From NCBI GenBank assembly GCA_030147805.1, contig JASBUR010000002.1:1-45157 (forward strand): a stretch of 45,157 nucleotides of DNA. The letters run 5' to 3'. The position numbers and the translations under genes are program-made. The notes beneath the pieces were generated by a model. That model did not search any database. It was not told the origin of the DNA and saw only the letters and a list, made by a program, of their open reading frames with translations. Positions 14,809 through 22,900 of this stretch are shown here, piece by piece. Source of the stretch: Sphingomonadaceae bacterium. GTDB taxonomy: Bacteria; Pseudomonadota; Alphaproteobacteria; Sphingomonadales; Sphingomonadaceae. Position 1 is the first letter of the stretch; each line of letters starts with the position of its first letter.

Positions 14809-15720
14809 ATGACGCGGGGCGTGTTTCTGCACCGGGAAGATTCGGTCTACAATGATCAGCCCGAAAAGCAGTATCAGTTTCCCAGCCAGTATCTGAGCCG
14901 CGCTTCGCAATTCATTGGCGACTGGATCATCTACTACGAGCCCCGCCGCGGTCCGACGGCAAAGGGCTATTATGCCATCGCTCGCGTCGCGGAGGTCGTT
15001 CCCGATCCCACCGCCAAAGGGATGTACCTCGCCCTCATCGAGCGCGGCACCTATCTGCCGTTCGAGCATCCCGTGCCTTTTTCCGGGCCGCAAGGGCCTG
15101 TCGAACGTGGCGTTCTCAACGACGCGGGGCGCATCTCTGGGCGAGCGCAAGCGGCGGTCCGACCGATTTCGATCACTGACTTCAATCGAATCATCGATCT
15201 CGGCTTCAATGACGAAGCACCGTTACTGCCCCGCACCGGCCCCGCGCTTGGAGCCCCTCCCTTCGGAGGCGTCCTGCGCGATGAACAAGTGCCCTTGGTC
15301 ATGGACGTCGAACGTGAGCGCGTGGAGATCTACACTTCAAGGCCGATGCGCGACCGGATTTTCCGGCGGATCGTTCTCGACGCATACGACTGCCGATGCG
15401 CGATCACGGGCCTGAAGTTCATCAACGGGGGCGGGCGGGCCGAGGTTCAAGCAGCGCATATCAAGCCGGTCGAGCACCACGGACCCGACATTGTCTCCAA
15501 CGGCATCGCCCTGTCGGGCACCGCCCACTGGATGTTCGATCGCGGATTGATCAGCCTTTCCGATGAACTCGATGTACTGGTTTCGCGTCAAGTAAATGAC
15601 CCCGACAGTGTCTGGGGCTTCATCAACAAGGGGCGCAAAGCCGCGGCGCCGGCAACGGCGGCGCACCGGCCCCACCCTGCGTATCTCGCCTGGCATCGAG
15701 AGCATTGCTTCAAGCAGTGA
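14809..15720 (+). CDS. HNH endonuclease with a PUA/EVE-like N-terminal region
   Basis: 303 residues. The C-terminal HNH domain is complete: YDCRCAITG (C195, C197), then AAHIKPVEHHG (H217), SNGIAL (N231) and AHWMFDRG (H240), the pattern of the HNH_2 group found in stand-alone restriction nucleases. The N-terminal part, FIGDWIIYYEPRR then YYAIARVAEVVPDP (about 36-70), resembles the GD-xxxY ... V-x(n)-DP layout of EVE/PUA-like domains that read modified bases; this assignment is inferred. ATG 14809 follows GGGGAG. No methyltransferase is adjacent, which suits a modification-dependent restriction enzyme rather than a classical pair. It is transcribed against the ribosomal genes and lies inside the nusG-rplK gap, so it was probably inserted there. 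Confidence 0.85.
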   Translation: MTRGVFLHREDSVYNDQPEKQYQFPSQYLSRASQFIGDWIIYYEPRRGPTAKGYYAIARVAEVVPDPTAKGMYLALIERGTYLPFEHPVPFSGPQGPVERGVLNDAGRISGRAQAAVRPISITDFNRIIDLGFNDEAPLLPRTGPALGAPPFGGVLRDEQVPLVMDVERERVEIYTSRPMRDRIFRRIVLDAYDCRCAITGLKFINGGGRAEVQAAHIKPVEHHGPDIVSNGIALSGTAHWMFDRGLISLSDELDVLVSRQVNDPDSVWGFINKGRKAAAPATAAHRPHPAYLAWHREHCFKQ

Positions 15721-15763
15721 CGATCCGCAGCGGCCGGTGGCGGCCATGTACCTCGTCCACAAG

Positions 15764-16543
15764 TCACGCCGTCGGTATCGTGCCGCCATCGATCACATGC
15801 TCGGTGCCGGTTATGCTCGCCGCCCGATCGGAAGCGAGAAAGGCAATGAGGCTCGCGACCTCATCGGGCTTCGACGGGCGGCCGATCGGGATGCCGCCCA
15901 GCGACTCCATTATCAGGCGCTTTCCGCCTTCGTAGTCGGTGCCGGCATGCGCGGCGAGCCGCTCGGCCAGCTGCACCGCTGCCTCGGTCTCGATCCACCC
16001 CGGCGAGACCCGGACGACGCGGACCCCCTTTGGCGCCACCTCTTTCGATAGACTCTTGCTGTAGGTCGAGAGCGCCGCCTTCGCCGCGGCATAAGCGGTC
16101 GTCGCCTCCGGTAACGGCAGGCGGTGCTGGATGGAGGTGACGTGGATGACGACGCCGTGGCCCTGCGCCACCATCGCCGGCACGAGCTCCCGGTCGAGCC
16201 GCACCGCCGGCAAAAGGTTGAGCTCGAGTTCGGCCATCCACGCCGCATCGTCCAGTGCGGCGAAGCCGCCGCCGGGCGCGGATGAGCCGCCAAGCATATG
16301 AACGAGAATGTCGACTCCGCCGAGCCGGTCCCGAGCGGTCCGCGCCAATGCGGCGCAGCCCGCCGGCGACATGAGGTCGGCGGCCACGCACAAGTGGTCG
16401 GCGCGCCCGTCGCCGGGCGATCGCGCCGCCGTCACCACCGTTGCGCCGAGTTCGCGAAAAAGTGCGGCGGTGGCAGCACCGGCGCCGCGCGTACCGGCCG
16501 TGACAAGCGCGCGCTTTCCTTCGAGGGTGAGAAACGGCGTCAC
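15764..16543 (-). CDS. Short-chain dehydrogenase/reductase (SDR)
   Basis: NAD(P)-dependent oxidoreductase of 259 residues. The cofactor loop reads TAGTRGAG (about 15-22), the catalytic Ser is in HVTSIQH and the Tyr-Lys pair in YAAAK, so the classical SDR site is complete. The GTG start at 16543 overlaps the stop of the SnoaL-like gene (GTGA), showing a two-gene operon. A longer upstream reading would run through that gene in another frame. The substrate is unknown. The partner and the divergent LysR regulator suggest a small catabolic or detoxification unit. The stop is 43 bp from the convergent HNH stop. Confidence 0.9.
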   Translation of the reverse strand: MTPFLTLEGKRALVTAGTRGAGAATAALFRELGATVVTAARSPGDGRADHLCVAADLMSPAGCAALARTARDRLGGVDILVHMLGGSSAPGGGFAALDDAAWMAELELNLLPAVRLDRELVPAMVAQGHGVVIHVTSIQHRLPLPEATTAYAAAKAALSTYSKSLSKEVAPKGVRVVRVSPGWIETEAAVQLAERLAAHAGTDYEGGKRLIMESLGGIPIGRPSKPDEVASLIAFLASDRAASITGTEHVIDGGTIPTA

Positions 16544-16863
16544 AGCGTGATCTCCAGCGCGGCGATCAGGCCACGCTCCAATCGGAAAGCGTAGCTGAGC
16601 GCCACCGGGCTGCCGGGAAAATCGCCGGTGACCGTGGCGCGCACCCGGGTCACATCGCCATCGCGAGCGATCTCGAACGGTTCGACGACATAGTCGAAAT
16701 CGGCTTTGGCCTTGTGCCGCCAAGCGGCAATGGCGGGGTGGCCGGTGTAGCTCTGTTGCTCGTCGATCACGACGGCGTCGGGCGCGAAGGCGGCGACGAG
16801 CGCGGCATCGCCGCCCCTGCGGTCGGCATCGAAATACGCCTTGATCGGTGACGGCAACTTCAT
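16540..16863 (-). CDS. SnoaL-like/NTF2-fold protein
   Basis: 107 residues from ATG 16863 ([19 protein letters not shown]). The pattern PIKAYFxADxxGD...[21 protein letters not shown]...W is typical of SnoaL-like NTF2-fold proteins, small alpha+beta barrels that bind hydrophobic ligands or act as isomerases, hydrolases or oxygenases. The reaction is unknown. A start nine codons further upstream (16890) is possible but lacks a clear ribosome-binding site. It is the first gene of an operon with the SDR, divergent from the LysR gene across 97 bp. Confidence 0.85.
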   Translation of the reverse strand: MKLPSPIKAYFDADRRGGDAALVAAFAPDAVVIDEQQSYTGHPAIAAWRHKAKADFDYVVEPFEIARDGDVTRVRATVTGDFPGSPVALSYAFRLERGLIAALEITL

Positions 16864-16910
16864 GGCCTCGCTCTCTGATCGGATGCGCACAACCTAAGAC
16901 TGGACCTTCG

Positions 16911-16925
16911 TTCCGATAATCGGGA
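16911..16925. promoter_or_regulatory. Likely LysR-type operator
   Basis: TTCCGA-TAA-TCGGGA is a dyad with 5 of 6 arm positions matching, midway in the 97-bp divergent spacer between the SnoaL/SDR operon and the LysR gene. This is where LysR-type regulators normally bind a T-N11-A dyad to repress themselves and activate the divergent operon. Confidence 0.55.
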
Positions 16926-16960
16926 TAAATGTGGATGTGGCAATTCGAAAACCGGAACGC

Positions 16961-17866
16961 ATGAAGCAGCCCGGATTGAGCGACCTCGACGCGGTCATCG
17001 CGATCGCCCGCCGTGCCTCATTCCGGGCCGCGGCGCTGGATCTCGGCATGTCGACCACAGCGCTGAGCAACGCCGTCGGAAAGCTCGAGGCCAGCCTCGG
17101 CGTACGGCTGTTCAATCGCACGACACGCAGCGTTTCGCTGACCGACGCGGGGCGGTCGTTCATCGAACAGGTGAGCCCGGCGCTTCAGGCGATCCACGGC
17201 GCCATCGAGGCGGTGCGATCGCAGCAGGCGATCCCCTCGGGTACACTGCGGATCAACGCCTTTGCCAGCGCAGCCCGCGAGCTGCTCTCGCCGCTGGTGC
17301 TGGAATTTCTCCGCCGCTTTCCCGCCGTGCATGTCGACCTGGTGACCGAGGGCCGGCTCGTCGACATCGTAGCCGACGGGTTCGATCTTGGCGTTCGCGC
17401 CGCCGATCTCGTGCCAACCGACATGATCGCGCTACCGTTGGGACGGCCGCAGCGCTTCGCCGTCGTCGGCTCGCCGGCATATTTCGCGGACCGCGATCCT
17501 CCGCGGCTCCCGCACGATCTCCTCGGCCACCCCTGTCTTCGCGTCAGACTGCCGAACGGAGCGCTCTATCGATGGCAATTCGAAAGGCAGGGGGAGACCG
17601 TGCAGGTTGATGTTAGCGGACCGATCACGCTCGACGAGGCGAGCCTTGCGCGGACGGCGGCAATGGCGGGCGTCGGGCTCGGCTTTTTCATCGAATCAGA
17701 CGTACGCGACGACATCGAGGCGGGACGGCTCGTCCAGGTGCTGGCGGACTGGACACCGCCGCGAGCGTCGCTCTGTCTCTACTATCCCGGACGACGCAAT
17801 CCTTCCGCCGCCCTGAAAGCCTTCCTCGAGCTGGCACGGACCCTCGGCGCCAAAGCAGGCCGCTAG
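16961..17866 (+). CDS. LysR family transcriptional regulator
   Basis: 301 residues. The N-terminal winged helix-turn-helix contains [20 protein letters not shown] (about 19-38) followed by [20 protein letters not shown]; the rest is a periplasmic-binding-protein-like effector domain. ATG 16961 fits the family start ([17 protein letters not shown]); an in-frame GTG at 16931 is less likely. Divergence from the SnoaL/SDR operon with a shared dyad predicts that it regulates that operon. The effector is not predictable. It is the outermost gene of the cassette on the nusG side. Confidence 0.92.
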   Translation: MKQPGLSDLDAVIAIARRASFRAAALDLGMSTTALSNAVGKLEASLGVRLFNRTTRSVSLTDAGRSFIEQVSPALQAIHGAIEAVRSQQAIPSGTLRINAFASAARELLSPLVLEFLRRFPAVHVDLVTEGRLVDIVADGFDLGVRAADLVPTDMIALPLGRPQRFAVVGSPAYFADRDPPRLPHDLLGHPCLRVRLPNGALYRWQFERQGETVQVDVSGPITLDEASLARTAAMAGVGLGFFIESDVRDDIEAGRLVQVLADWTPPRASLCLYYPGRRNPSAALKAFLELARTLGAKAGR

Positions 17867-17976
17867 TCGCGCGGTCTCGCGATGACCGGCGCCGGGGACG
17901 TCGCGCCTCGGTCACGCCGCGGCAGATGTACCGTCTATCGGCTTCGAAGGCTGCCTCCTGAGGCCGGTATGAATGC

Positions 17977-18004
17977 GAAAGGCCGGAGCTTCCGCCCCGG
18001 CCCT
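17977..18004 (-). terminator. Rho-independent terminator of secE-nusG
   Basis: Minus strand: a stem of GGGCCGGGGC with GCTCCGGCC around a short loop, followed by TTT, about 43 bp past the nusG stop. The U run is short. The sequence is nearly the same as the rplA terminator at 13377-13405. Of the 17867-18046 spacer, this is the only element I recognise. Confidence 0.7.
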
Positions 18005-18046
18005 TCCATGTCTCGCTGCGCCAGGATCGCTCCCGGTACCGCCGCC

Positions 18047-18589
18047 TTACTTCGACTTCTCGACCTGCTCGAAGTCCAATTCCACCGGCGTCGCGCGTCC
18101 AAAAATCGACACCGACACCTTCACGCGGCCGCGGTCGAAGTCGATCTCCTCGACCAGCCCGTTGAACGACGCGAACGGGCCGTCGAGCACCTTGACCTGG
18201 TCGCCGATCTCGAAATTGACCTTGAGCTTGACCTTGGCGGTCGCCGAGAGCGCCTCGTCGGCCTTGGTGTTGAGGATGCGCGCCGCCTCGGCCTCGGTGA
18301 TCGGCTGCGGCTTGTTGTTGGTGCCGAGGAAGCCCGTCACCTTGGGGGTGTTGCGCACGAGGTGATAGACGTCGTCGCTCATCTCGAGCTTGGCGAGCAC
18401 GTAGCCGGGGAAGAATTTGCGGTCGACGACCTTCTTCTTGCCGCGGTGGACCTCGGTGACCTTCTCGATCGGCACCTCGACCTGCTCGACCATGCGGTCG
18501 AGGCCCATGCGGGCGGCTTCCGCGACGATCGAATCGCGGACCTTGTTCTCGAAGCCCGAATAGGCGTGGATGATGTACCAGCGCGCCAT
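18047..18589 (-). CDS. nusG: Transcription termination/antitermination protein NusG
   Basis: 180 residues, normal length. The N-terminal NGN domain (MARWYIIHAYSGFENKVRDS ... FFPGYVLAKLEM ... NTPKVTGFLG) binds RNA polymerase and suppresses pausing. The C-terminal KOW domain (FEIGDQVKVLDGPFASFNG, about 128-146) contacts Rho or ribosomal protein S10. ATG 18589 is 17 bp after the secE stop, so the pair is cotranscribed. It is followed by its own terminator instead of running into rplK. Confidence 0.98.
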   Translation of the reverse strand: MARWYIIHAYSGFENKVRDSIVAEAARMGLDRMVEQVEVPIEKVTEVHRGKKKVVDRKFFPGYVLAKLEMSDDVYHLVRNTPKVTGFLGTNNKPQPITEAEAARILNTKADEALSATAKVKLKVNFEIGDQVKVLDGPFASFNGLVEEIDFDRGRVKVSVSIFGRATPVELDFEQVEKSK

Positions 18590-18606
18590 AGCGTGAACTT
18601 AGCCCC

Positions 18607-18804
18607 TTAGCCCGCGAACGACAGCAGGAAGCGGACGAACCGCCCCAGGATCTGATCGACGCCGAGGAAGAAAATGGCGAGCACGGTGGTCATGATCAGC
18701 ACCATGATGGTGGTGATCATCGTCTCCTTGCGCGTCGGCCAGGTGACCTTGGCGGTCTCCTGGCGAACCTGCCGGACGAACTCGCCGGGAGATACCTTCG
18801 CCAT
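18607..18804 (-). CDS. secE: Preprotein translocase subunit SecE
   Basis: 65-residue essential subunit of the SecYEG channel. The conserved cytoplasmic amphipathic helix FVRQVRQETAKVTWPTRKE precedes the single transmembrane segment (about 29-48) seen in short SecE proteins. The start is ATG 18804. It lies between tRNA-Trp and nusG in the standard order, and tRNA-Trp, secE and nusG are probably one primary transcript, since no terminator separates the tRNA from secE. Confidence 0.96.
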   Translation of the reverse strand: MAKVSPGEFVRQVRQETAKVTWPTRKETMITTIMVLIMTTVLAIFFLGVDQILGRFVRFLLSFAG

Positions 18805-18932
18805 CGTGCGGCCTTCCTGCGAAAAACAACATCAGCCGACCGGCACCCGCCCTGATTTTCGCGGCTGCCGACCAGCGGTGGAAAACGTTACCGAACCCGA
18901 TACCGCCCTATCCGCGCCAGGGCGAAGCAGGA

Positions 18933-19008
18933 TGGCAGGAGTGGAGGGACTCGAACCCACGGCCCTCGGTTTTGGAGACCGATGCTCTACCAACTGAGCT
19001 ACACTCCT
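18933..19008 (-). tRNA. tRNA-Trp (anticodon CCA)
   Basis: 76 nt with an encoded CCA tail (18933-18935). The acceptor stem is AGGAGTG/CACTCCT with discriminator G, the D arm GCTC-AGTTGGTA-GAGC, the anticodon loop CTCCAAA between TCGGT and ACCGA, and the T loop TTCGAGT. tRNA-Trp ahead of secE-nusG is the usual bacterial arrangement. Confidence 0.97.
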
Positions 19009-19027
19009 CCGGGTCCGGAGACGGCGG

Positions 19028-19056
19028 TGTATAGTTGCCGCCGGTAGGGGCCGCAA
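19028..19056 (-). promoter_or_regulatory. Promoter of tRNA-Trp-secE-nusG
   Basis: Minus strand -35 TTGCGG (19051-19056), a 17-bp spacer, and -10 TATACA (19028-19033). Transcription would start about 12 nt before the mature tRNA-Trp 5' end, after a GC-rich discriminator. Confidence 0.6.
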
Positions 19057-19132
19057 TAGCAAATAGGGAGCCGCCCCGCGGCTTGGCAAGGGGGGCGCCG
19101 GCGCCGGGCGCCGCGCGCGGTCCTGTTCGCCG

Positions 19133-19161
19133 TTGACAGCCCGCCACCGCTTCGCCACATA
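19133..19161 (+). promoter_or_regulatory. Promoter of the tRNA-Tyr/tRNA-Gly unit
   Basis: A perfect -35 TTGACA (19133-19138) with a 17-bp spacer to CACATA (or ACATAG at 18 bp), then GCGCGCC. Start of transcription near 19168 is about 20 nt before tRNA-Tyr. A GC-rich discriminator after a strong -35 is typical of tRNA promoters under stringent control. Confidence 0.55.
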
Positions 19162-19186
19162 GCGCGCCTTCGCAGTGAGCACCTGT

Positions 19187-19272
19187 GGACGGGTGGCCGA
19201 GCGGTCAATGGCAGCAGACTGTAAATCTGCCGGGTTTTCCCTACGTTGGTTCAAATCCAACCCCGTCCACCA
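19187..19272 (+). tRNA. tRNA-Tyr (anticodon GTA)
   Basis: 86 nt with an encoded CCA (19270-19272). The acceptor is GGACGGG/CCCGTCC with discriminator A, and the anticodon loop is ACTGTAAAT within GCAG...CTGC. The long variable arm (CGGGTTTTCCCTACG region) is as expected for a type II tRNA-Tyr. The T loop is TTCAAAT. Confidence 0.97.
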
Positions 19273-19289
19273 CTCGCTCGCCGCGCGGC

Positions 19290-19363
19290 GCGGGTATAGC
19301 TCAATGGTAGAGCACTAGCCTTCCAAGCTTGTGATGCGGGTTCGATCCCCGCTACCCGCTCCA
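19290..19363 (+). tRNA. tRNA-Gly (anticodon TCC)
   Basis: 74 nt with an encoded CCA (19361-19363). The acceptor is GCGGGTA/TACCCGC with discriminator T, the D arm GCTC-AATGGTA-GAGC, the anticodon loop CTTCCAA and the T loop TTCGATC. It is 17 bp after tRNA-Tyr and surely cotranscribed with it. Confidence 0.97.
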
Positions 19364-19396
19364 TCGCCTTCCGATCCGCCGCACGGCTCCCACCCG

Positions 19397-19494
19397 GCAT
19401 CCCCGCGCAGGCCGGGGACGCAGCACGCCGGAAGCGGCGCCCGCGGGCGCGGGCCTGTCTGGGGGGGCTTGCCCCCCGCCCTCGCGGAGATGAC
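19397..19494. repeat. Degenerate extragenic palindrome
   Basis: The left part GCATCCCCGCGCAGGCCGGG and the right part CTCGCGGAGATGAC are decayed versions of the arms of copy A (13241-13340). The middle holds a GGGGGG-CTTG-CCCCCC hairpin. It fills the 158-bp gap between tRNA-Gly and the convergent membrane-protein gene. Confidence 0.55.
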
Positions 19495-19521
19495 GATGGC
19501 CGGTGGGCGGGCGTTGCCGCG

Positions 19522-20265
19522 CTACTTCACCAGCCCCACCGCCCAGCCGGCGAAGGCGAGCCAGGCCGGGGTCGTCATCAGCGCGGTGCGCAGGATCTGC
19601 GAGCCAATAAGGAAGGCGCCGCCCCACAGCGTCGCCTTGTGCAGCCGGCCGCGCGAGGCGAGATCCCAGCCGACGAGCCCGAGCAGGAACAGGTCGGGCA
19701 GCCCGAAGATCACGACGGGCGGCGGCAGGAAGCCAGGCATCGGCAGGCGGCCGATCGCGGGACCCATCATGCCCACCATCGCGAGCAGCATCAGCCGCTT
19801 GTGCGTCTGCGCGTCGCGGCGCTTCCACAACGCCCAGCCTATCAGCCCGGCGAACACCGGGATGTCGAAGAGCGGCACCGCGAGGAACTGCAGCGGCGGG
19901 ATGAACGGCGGCCCGGCGTGGCGGATCGCGCCGTACAGCGACGCGAGCAGCGCGACGACGATCATCGCCGGCAGCAGCGCGAAGCCGGCGAGCCCCAGCT
20001 TGCGGTGGATGTCGGTCCGGCCGCCCGACACCAGCAGCGTCTGCGCGACGAACAGCGCCGTCCAGCCGGAGAACAGGATGCCGTGCAGGTGGCTGAGCGG
20101 CGTCATCGACAGCAGCGGCGTCGGCGTCCAGGTCGCGACCGCGCCGCGCAGATAATAGCTCGGCGCAAAGCCGATCAGGACGGTGGCCACCATCGCCAGC
20201 GCCATCGTCGAATAGAACAGCCGCTCCGCCGTCAGGCGCGGCATCACCGGGCTACGCGTCGCCAT
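19522..20265 (-). CDS. Multi-pass membrane protein of unknown function
   Basis: 247 residues with about seven hydrophobic segments (roughly 15-35, 55-77, 90-113, 125-146, 158-175, 183-203 and 215-245). Histidines occur at membrane edges (PLSHLHGILFSGW and DIHRKLGLAGF, plus THKRLMLLAM), reminiscent of cytochrome b561/DUF420-like membrane proteins, but I cannot assign heme binding. The start is ATG 20265. It is divergent from rlmB across 80 bp and convergent with the tRNA genes. I give no function. Confidence 0.8.
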   Translation of the reverse strand: MATRSPVMPRLTAERLFYSTMALAMVATVLIGFAPSYYLRGAVATWTPTPLLSMTPLSHLHGILFSGWTALFVAQTLLVSGGRTDIHRKLGLAGFALLPAMIVVALLASLYGAIRHAGPPFIPPLQFLAVPLFDIPVFAGLIGWALWKRRDAQTHKRLMLLAMVGMMGPAIGRLPMPGFLPPPVVIFGLPDLFLLGLVGWDLASRGRLHKATLWGGAFLIGSQILRTALMTTPAWLAFAGWAVGLVK

Positions 20266-20345
20266 GTCGATCCCCCCCTCAATGCTTATGCTTCATATCA
20301 CGCCGGCGACTTGCGAACAGCCGCCGCTGCGGTCATGAGGGCGCC

Positions 20346-21107
20346 ATGGCCCGTCGACCGCAACGCCAATACGGCACCGCCAACCGCCCGGATGCACGCT
20401 ATCCGCGCCTCTACGGCCGCCACGCCGTGCTCGCGGCGCTCGCCAACCCGGCGCGCGTCAAGCGCAAGCTGTGGCTGACGATGGAGACCAGGAACAGCAT
20501 CGAGGTGCCGCGCGGGCTCGAGGTGCAATATGGCGACGGGCACGATCTCGCCCGCCTCGCCGGCGCCGACGCGCCGCATCAGGGCATGGTGCTCGAGGTC
20601 GAGCCGCTCGAATCGCCCTGGCTCGGCGACATCCTCGCCGATTCGGAAGGCTCGCGGCACCCGCTGCTCGTGCTCGACCAGGTCACCGATCCGCACAATG
20701 TCGGCGCGATCCTGCGCTCGGCCGCCGCCTTCGAGGCGGTGGCGATCGTCACGCAGGACCGCCACGCCCCGAGCGAGAGCGGCGCGCTCGCCAAGGCGGC
20801 ATCGGGGACGCTCGAGACGGTGCCGTGGGTGCGAGTCGTCAACCTGGCGCGCGCGCTCGACGAAATCGGCGAGGCGGGTTTCTGGCGAATCGGGCTGACG
20901 GGCGGAGTCGACCTGACGCTCGACAAGGCGCTCGGCGAGACGCGGCCGGCGCTGGTGCTCGGCGCCGAGGGCGAAGGCATGCGCCCCAACACCGCGGCGC
21001 ACTGCGACGAGCTGGCGAAGCTGCCGATCAGCCCCGCGGTCGAAAGCCTCAACGTGTCGAATGCCGCGGCGATCGCGCTCTATGCGGCGGTGCGGCGGGA
21101 ATTCTAG
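20346..21107 (+). CDS. rlmB: 23S rRNA (guanosine-2'-O-)-methyltransferase RlmB (TrmH/SpoU family)
   Basis: 253 residues. After an N-terminal substrate-binding region (RLYGRHAVLAALANPARVKR) the SPOUT knot domain shows all three motifs: LVLDQVTDPHNVGAILRSAA (about 116-135), ALVLGAEGEGM (about 203-213) and LPISPAVESLNVSNAAAIAL (about 224-243). The family 2'-O-methylates guanosine in rRNA or tRNA, and the length and N-terminal domain point to RlmB, which modifies G2251 of 23S rRNA in E. coli. Its stop is 6 bp from the convergent small gene at 21114. Confidence 0.92.
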   Translation: MARRPQRQYGTANRPDARYPRLYGRHAVLAALANPARVKRKLWLTMETRNSIEVPRGLEVQYGDGHDLARLAGADAPHQGMVLEVEPLESPWLGDILADSEGSRHPLLVLDQVTDPHNVGAILRSAAAFEAVAIVTQDRHAPSESGALAKAASGTLETVPWVRVVNLARALDEIGEAGFWRIGLTGGVDLTLDKALGETRPALVLGAEGEGMRPNTAAHCDELAKLPISPAVESLNVSNAAAIALYAAVRREF

Positions 21108-21113
21108 CCGACG

Positions 21114-21296
21114 CTATTCGGCGGCGACCGGCTCGGTCTGGGCCGCCTCGACCGCTTCGAGCTGGTTGAGCAGATCGGCGAAATCGTCGCGGCCGGTCGG
21201 CACCGGATCGAAGGCGGCGCGCAGCTGACGGCCGATATTCTCGGTCGTGAGATGCTGTCGCGCGCCCTTCGGCGCCCTGTGCTTCGAACCCGGCAT
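21114..21296 (-). CDS. Small NepR-like protein (possible anti-sigma factor)
   Basis: 60 residues, MPGSKHRAPKGARQHLTTEN then IGRQLRAAFDPV and DDFADLLNQLEAVEAA. The arrangement IGxxLRxxFDxV...DxFxDLLxxLxxxE resembles NepR, the short anti-sigma factor that holds EcfG in the alphaproteobacterial general stress response. The usual EPVPDRF element is altered to PVPTGRDDF. Canonical NepR genes sit beside ecfG and phyR; neither is in this window, so this would be an orphan paralogue or an unrelated two-helix protein. A GGGAG ribosome-binding site lies 10-15 nt before ATG 21296. Confidence 0.65.
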   Translation of the reverse strand: MPGSKHRAPKGARQHLTTENIGRQLRAAFDPVPTGRDDFADLLNQLEAVEAAQTEPVAAE

Positions 21297-21441
21297 CAGA
21301 CTTCTGCTCCCTGCATCGTGCCGAAAGCCCCCGAAGATTCATATAGCTCGGCCCTGGTGAACCAAAGGTTTACCACCGCTGGCGCGCTTCTAGTGGAGCG
21401 CGACTTGCGCACGCAAGCATTCATTACGGGCGCGAATCCCG

Positions 21442-22815
21442 TCAGAAGCTCATCTCGTCGTAAACCTTCGACAGATCGCCCCCCCACCGGCCGTGATAGG
21501 CGTCGAGCAGCCGCTCGGCGGGGGTGAGGCCGCTCTCGACGATCTCGTGCAGCGGATTGAGGAACCCCTGCTCGCTGTCGCCGGCGCCGTTCAGGCGCGC
21601 ACGCGCCTTGAGACCGCCGTCGGCGATCTTCAGCACCTCGCGCGCGAGGTCGCGCAGGTTGCCGCCGGTCGGGCAGCCCGCCTTCAGGCCGAGCCGGGGT
21701 ACCTCGTCGCGCAGCCGCTGCTGCTGCTCGATGCTCCAGCCCTTGACCAGATCCCAGGCCGCGTCGAGCGCGCCCTGGTCGTAGAGCAACCCGACCCAGA
21801 AGGCAGGCAGCGCGCAGATGCTGTTCCACGGCCCGCCGTCGGCGCCGCGCATTTCGAGGAAGGATTTCAGCCGCACCTCGGGAAAGGCGGTCGACAGATG
21901 ATCCTTCCAGTCGCCGCGGGTCGGCCGCTCGCCGGGAAGCACCGGCAGCTTGCCCGCCATGAAGTCGCGGAACGACAGGCCGGCAGCGTCGACGAAGCCG
22001 CCGTCGCGCACCGCGAAATACATCGGCACGTCGAGCATATAGTCGGCATAGCGTTCGAAGCCGAAGCCGTCGTCGAACACGAAGGGCAGCATGCCGGTGC
22101 GATGCGGGTCGGTGTCGGTCCAGATATGGCTGCGATACGACAGATAGCCGTTGGGCCGCCCTTCGGTGAACGGCGAATTGGCGAACAGCGCGGTGGCGAG
22201 CGGCTGCAGCGCCAGGCTCACGCGGAATTTCTGCACCATGTCGGCCTCGGACGAATAGTCGAGGTTGGTCTGGATGGTGCAGGTGCGCAGCATCATGTCG
22301 AGGCCGAGCGACCCGACGCGCGGCATGTGGCGCAGCATGATGCCGTAGCGCCCCTTGGGCATGATCGGCAGCGCCTCGCGCGTCTTGTCGGGCCACATGC
22401 CGAGGCCGAGGAAGCCGACGCCGAGCTTCTCGCCGACCGCCTTGACCTGCTCGAGGTGGCGGCCGGTCTCGGCGCAGGTCTGGTGGAGATTGTCGAGCGG
22501 CGCGCCCGACAGCTCGAACTGGCCGGCGGGCTCGAGGCTGACGTTGCCGTCGACGCCTTCGAGCGCGATGACCTGGCCCTTCTCCTCGATCGGCCGCCAG
22601 CCGAACTCGGTCAGCGCCATCAGCAGGTCGCGGATGCCGCCGGGCTCGTCGTACGACGGCGCACGGTGGTCGTCGGTCTTGTAGACGAACTTCTCGTGCT
22701 CGGTGCCGATCCGCCAGTCGGCCTTGGGCTTCGACCCCTTCTCGAACACGCCGAGCAGGTCGGCCTTCGACTCGATAAGCTGCTCGTCGCCCGACGAAAT
22801 GCTGTGCGTGCTCAT
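21442..22815 (-). CDS. gshA: Glutamate-cysteine ligase
   Basis: First enzyme of glutathione synthesis, joining Glu and Cys with ATP in the cytosol. From ATG 22815 (MSTHSISSGDEQLIESKADL) it has 457 residues, the length of the alphaproteobacterial/plant-type enzyme. Family blocks include WRIGTEHEKFVYK (about 35-47), QPLATALFANSPFTEGRPNG and MRGADGGPWNSICALPAFW. A start at 22908 is open, but it runs through the upstream spacer with an untypical sequence. gshA follows rsmE on the same strand after a 117-bp gap with a palindrome, and rsmE diverges from ubiA, a neighbourhood seen in other alphaproteobacteria. Confidence 0.96.
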   Translation of the reverse strand: MSTHSISSGDEQLIESKADLLGVFEKGSKPKADWRIGTEHEKFVYKTDDHRAPSYDEPGGIRDLLMALTEFGWRPIEEKGQVIALEGVDGNVSLEPAGQFELSGAPLDNLHQTCAETGRHLEQVKAVGEKLGVGFLGLGMWPDKTREALPIMPKGRYGIMLRHMPRVGSLGLDMMLRTCTIQTNLDYSSEADMVQKFRVSLALQPLATALFANSPFTEGRPNGYLSYRSHIWTDTDPHRTGMLPFVFDDGFGFERYADYMLDVPMYFAVRDGGFVDAAGLSFRDFMAGKLPVLPGERPTRGDWKDHLSTAFPEVRLKSFLEMRGADGGPWNSICALPAFWVGLLYDQGALDAAWDLVKGWSIEQQQRLRDEVPRLGLKAGCPTGGNLRDLAREVLKIADGGLKARARLNGAGDSEQGFLNPLHEIVESGLTPAERLLDAYHGRWGGDLSKVYDEMSF

Positions 22816-22900
22816 GGCCGCGCCATAACGCTGCGGCGCAAAACGCGCCAGCGGTTTCAAGTGGCGCTCAGGGCGCGGGTTCAGCGGACCCACGTCTTTC

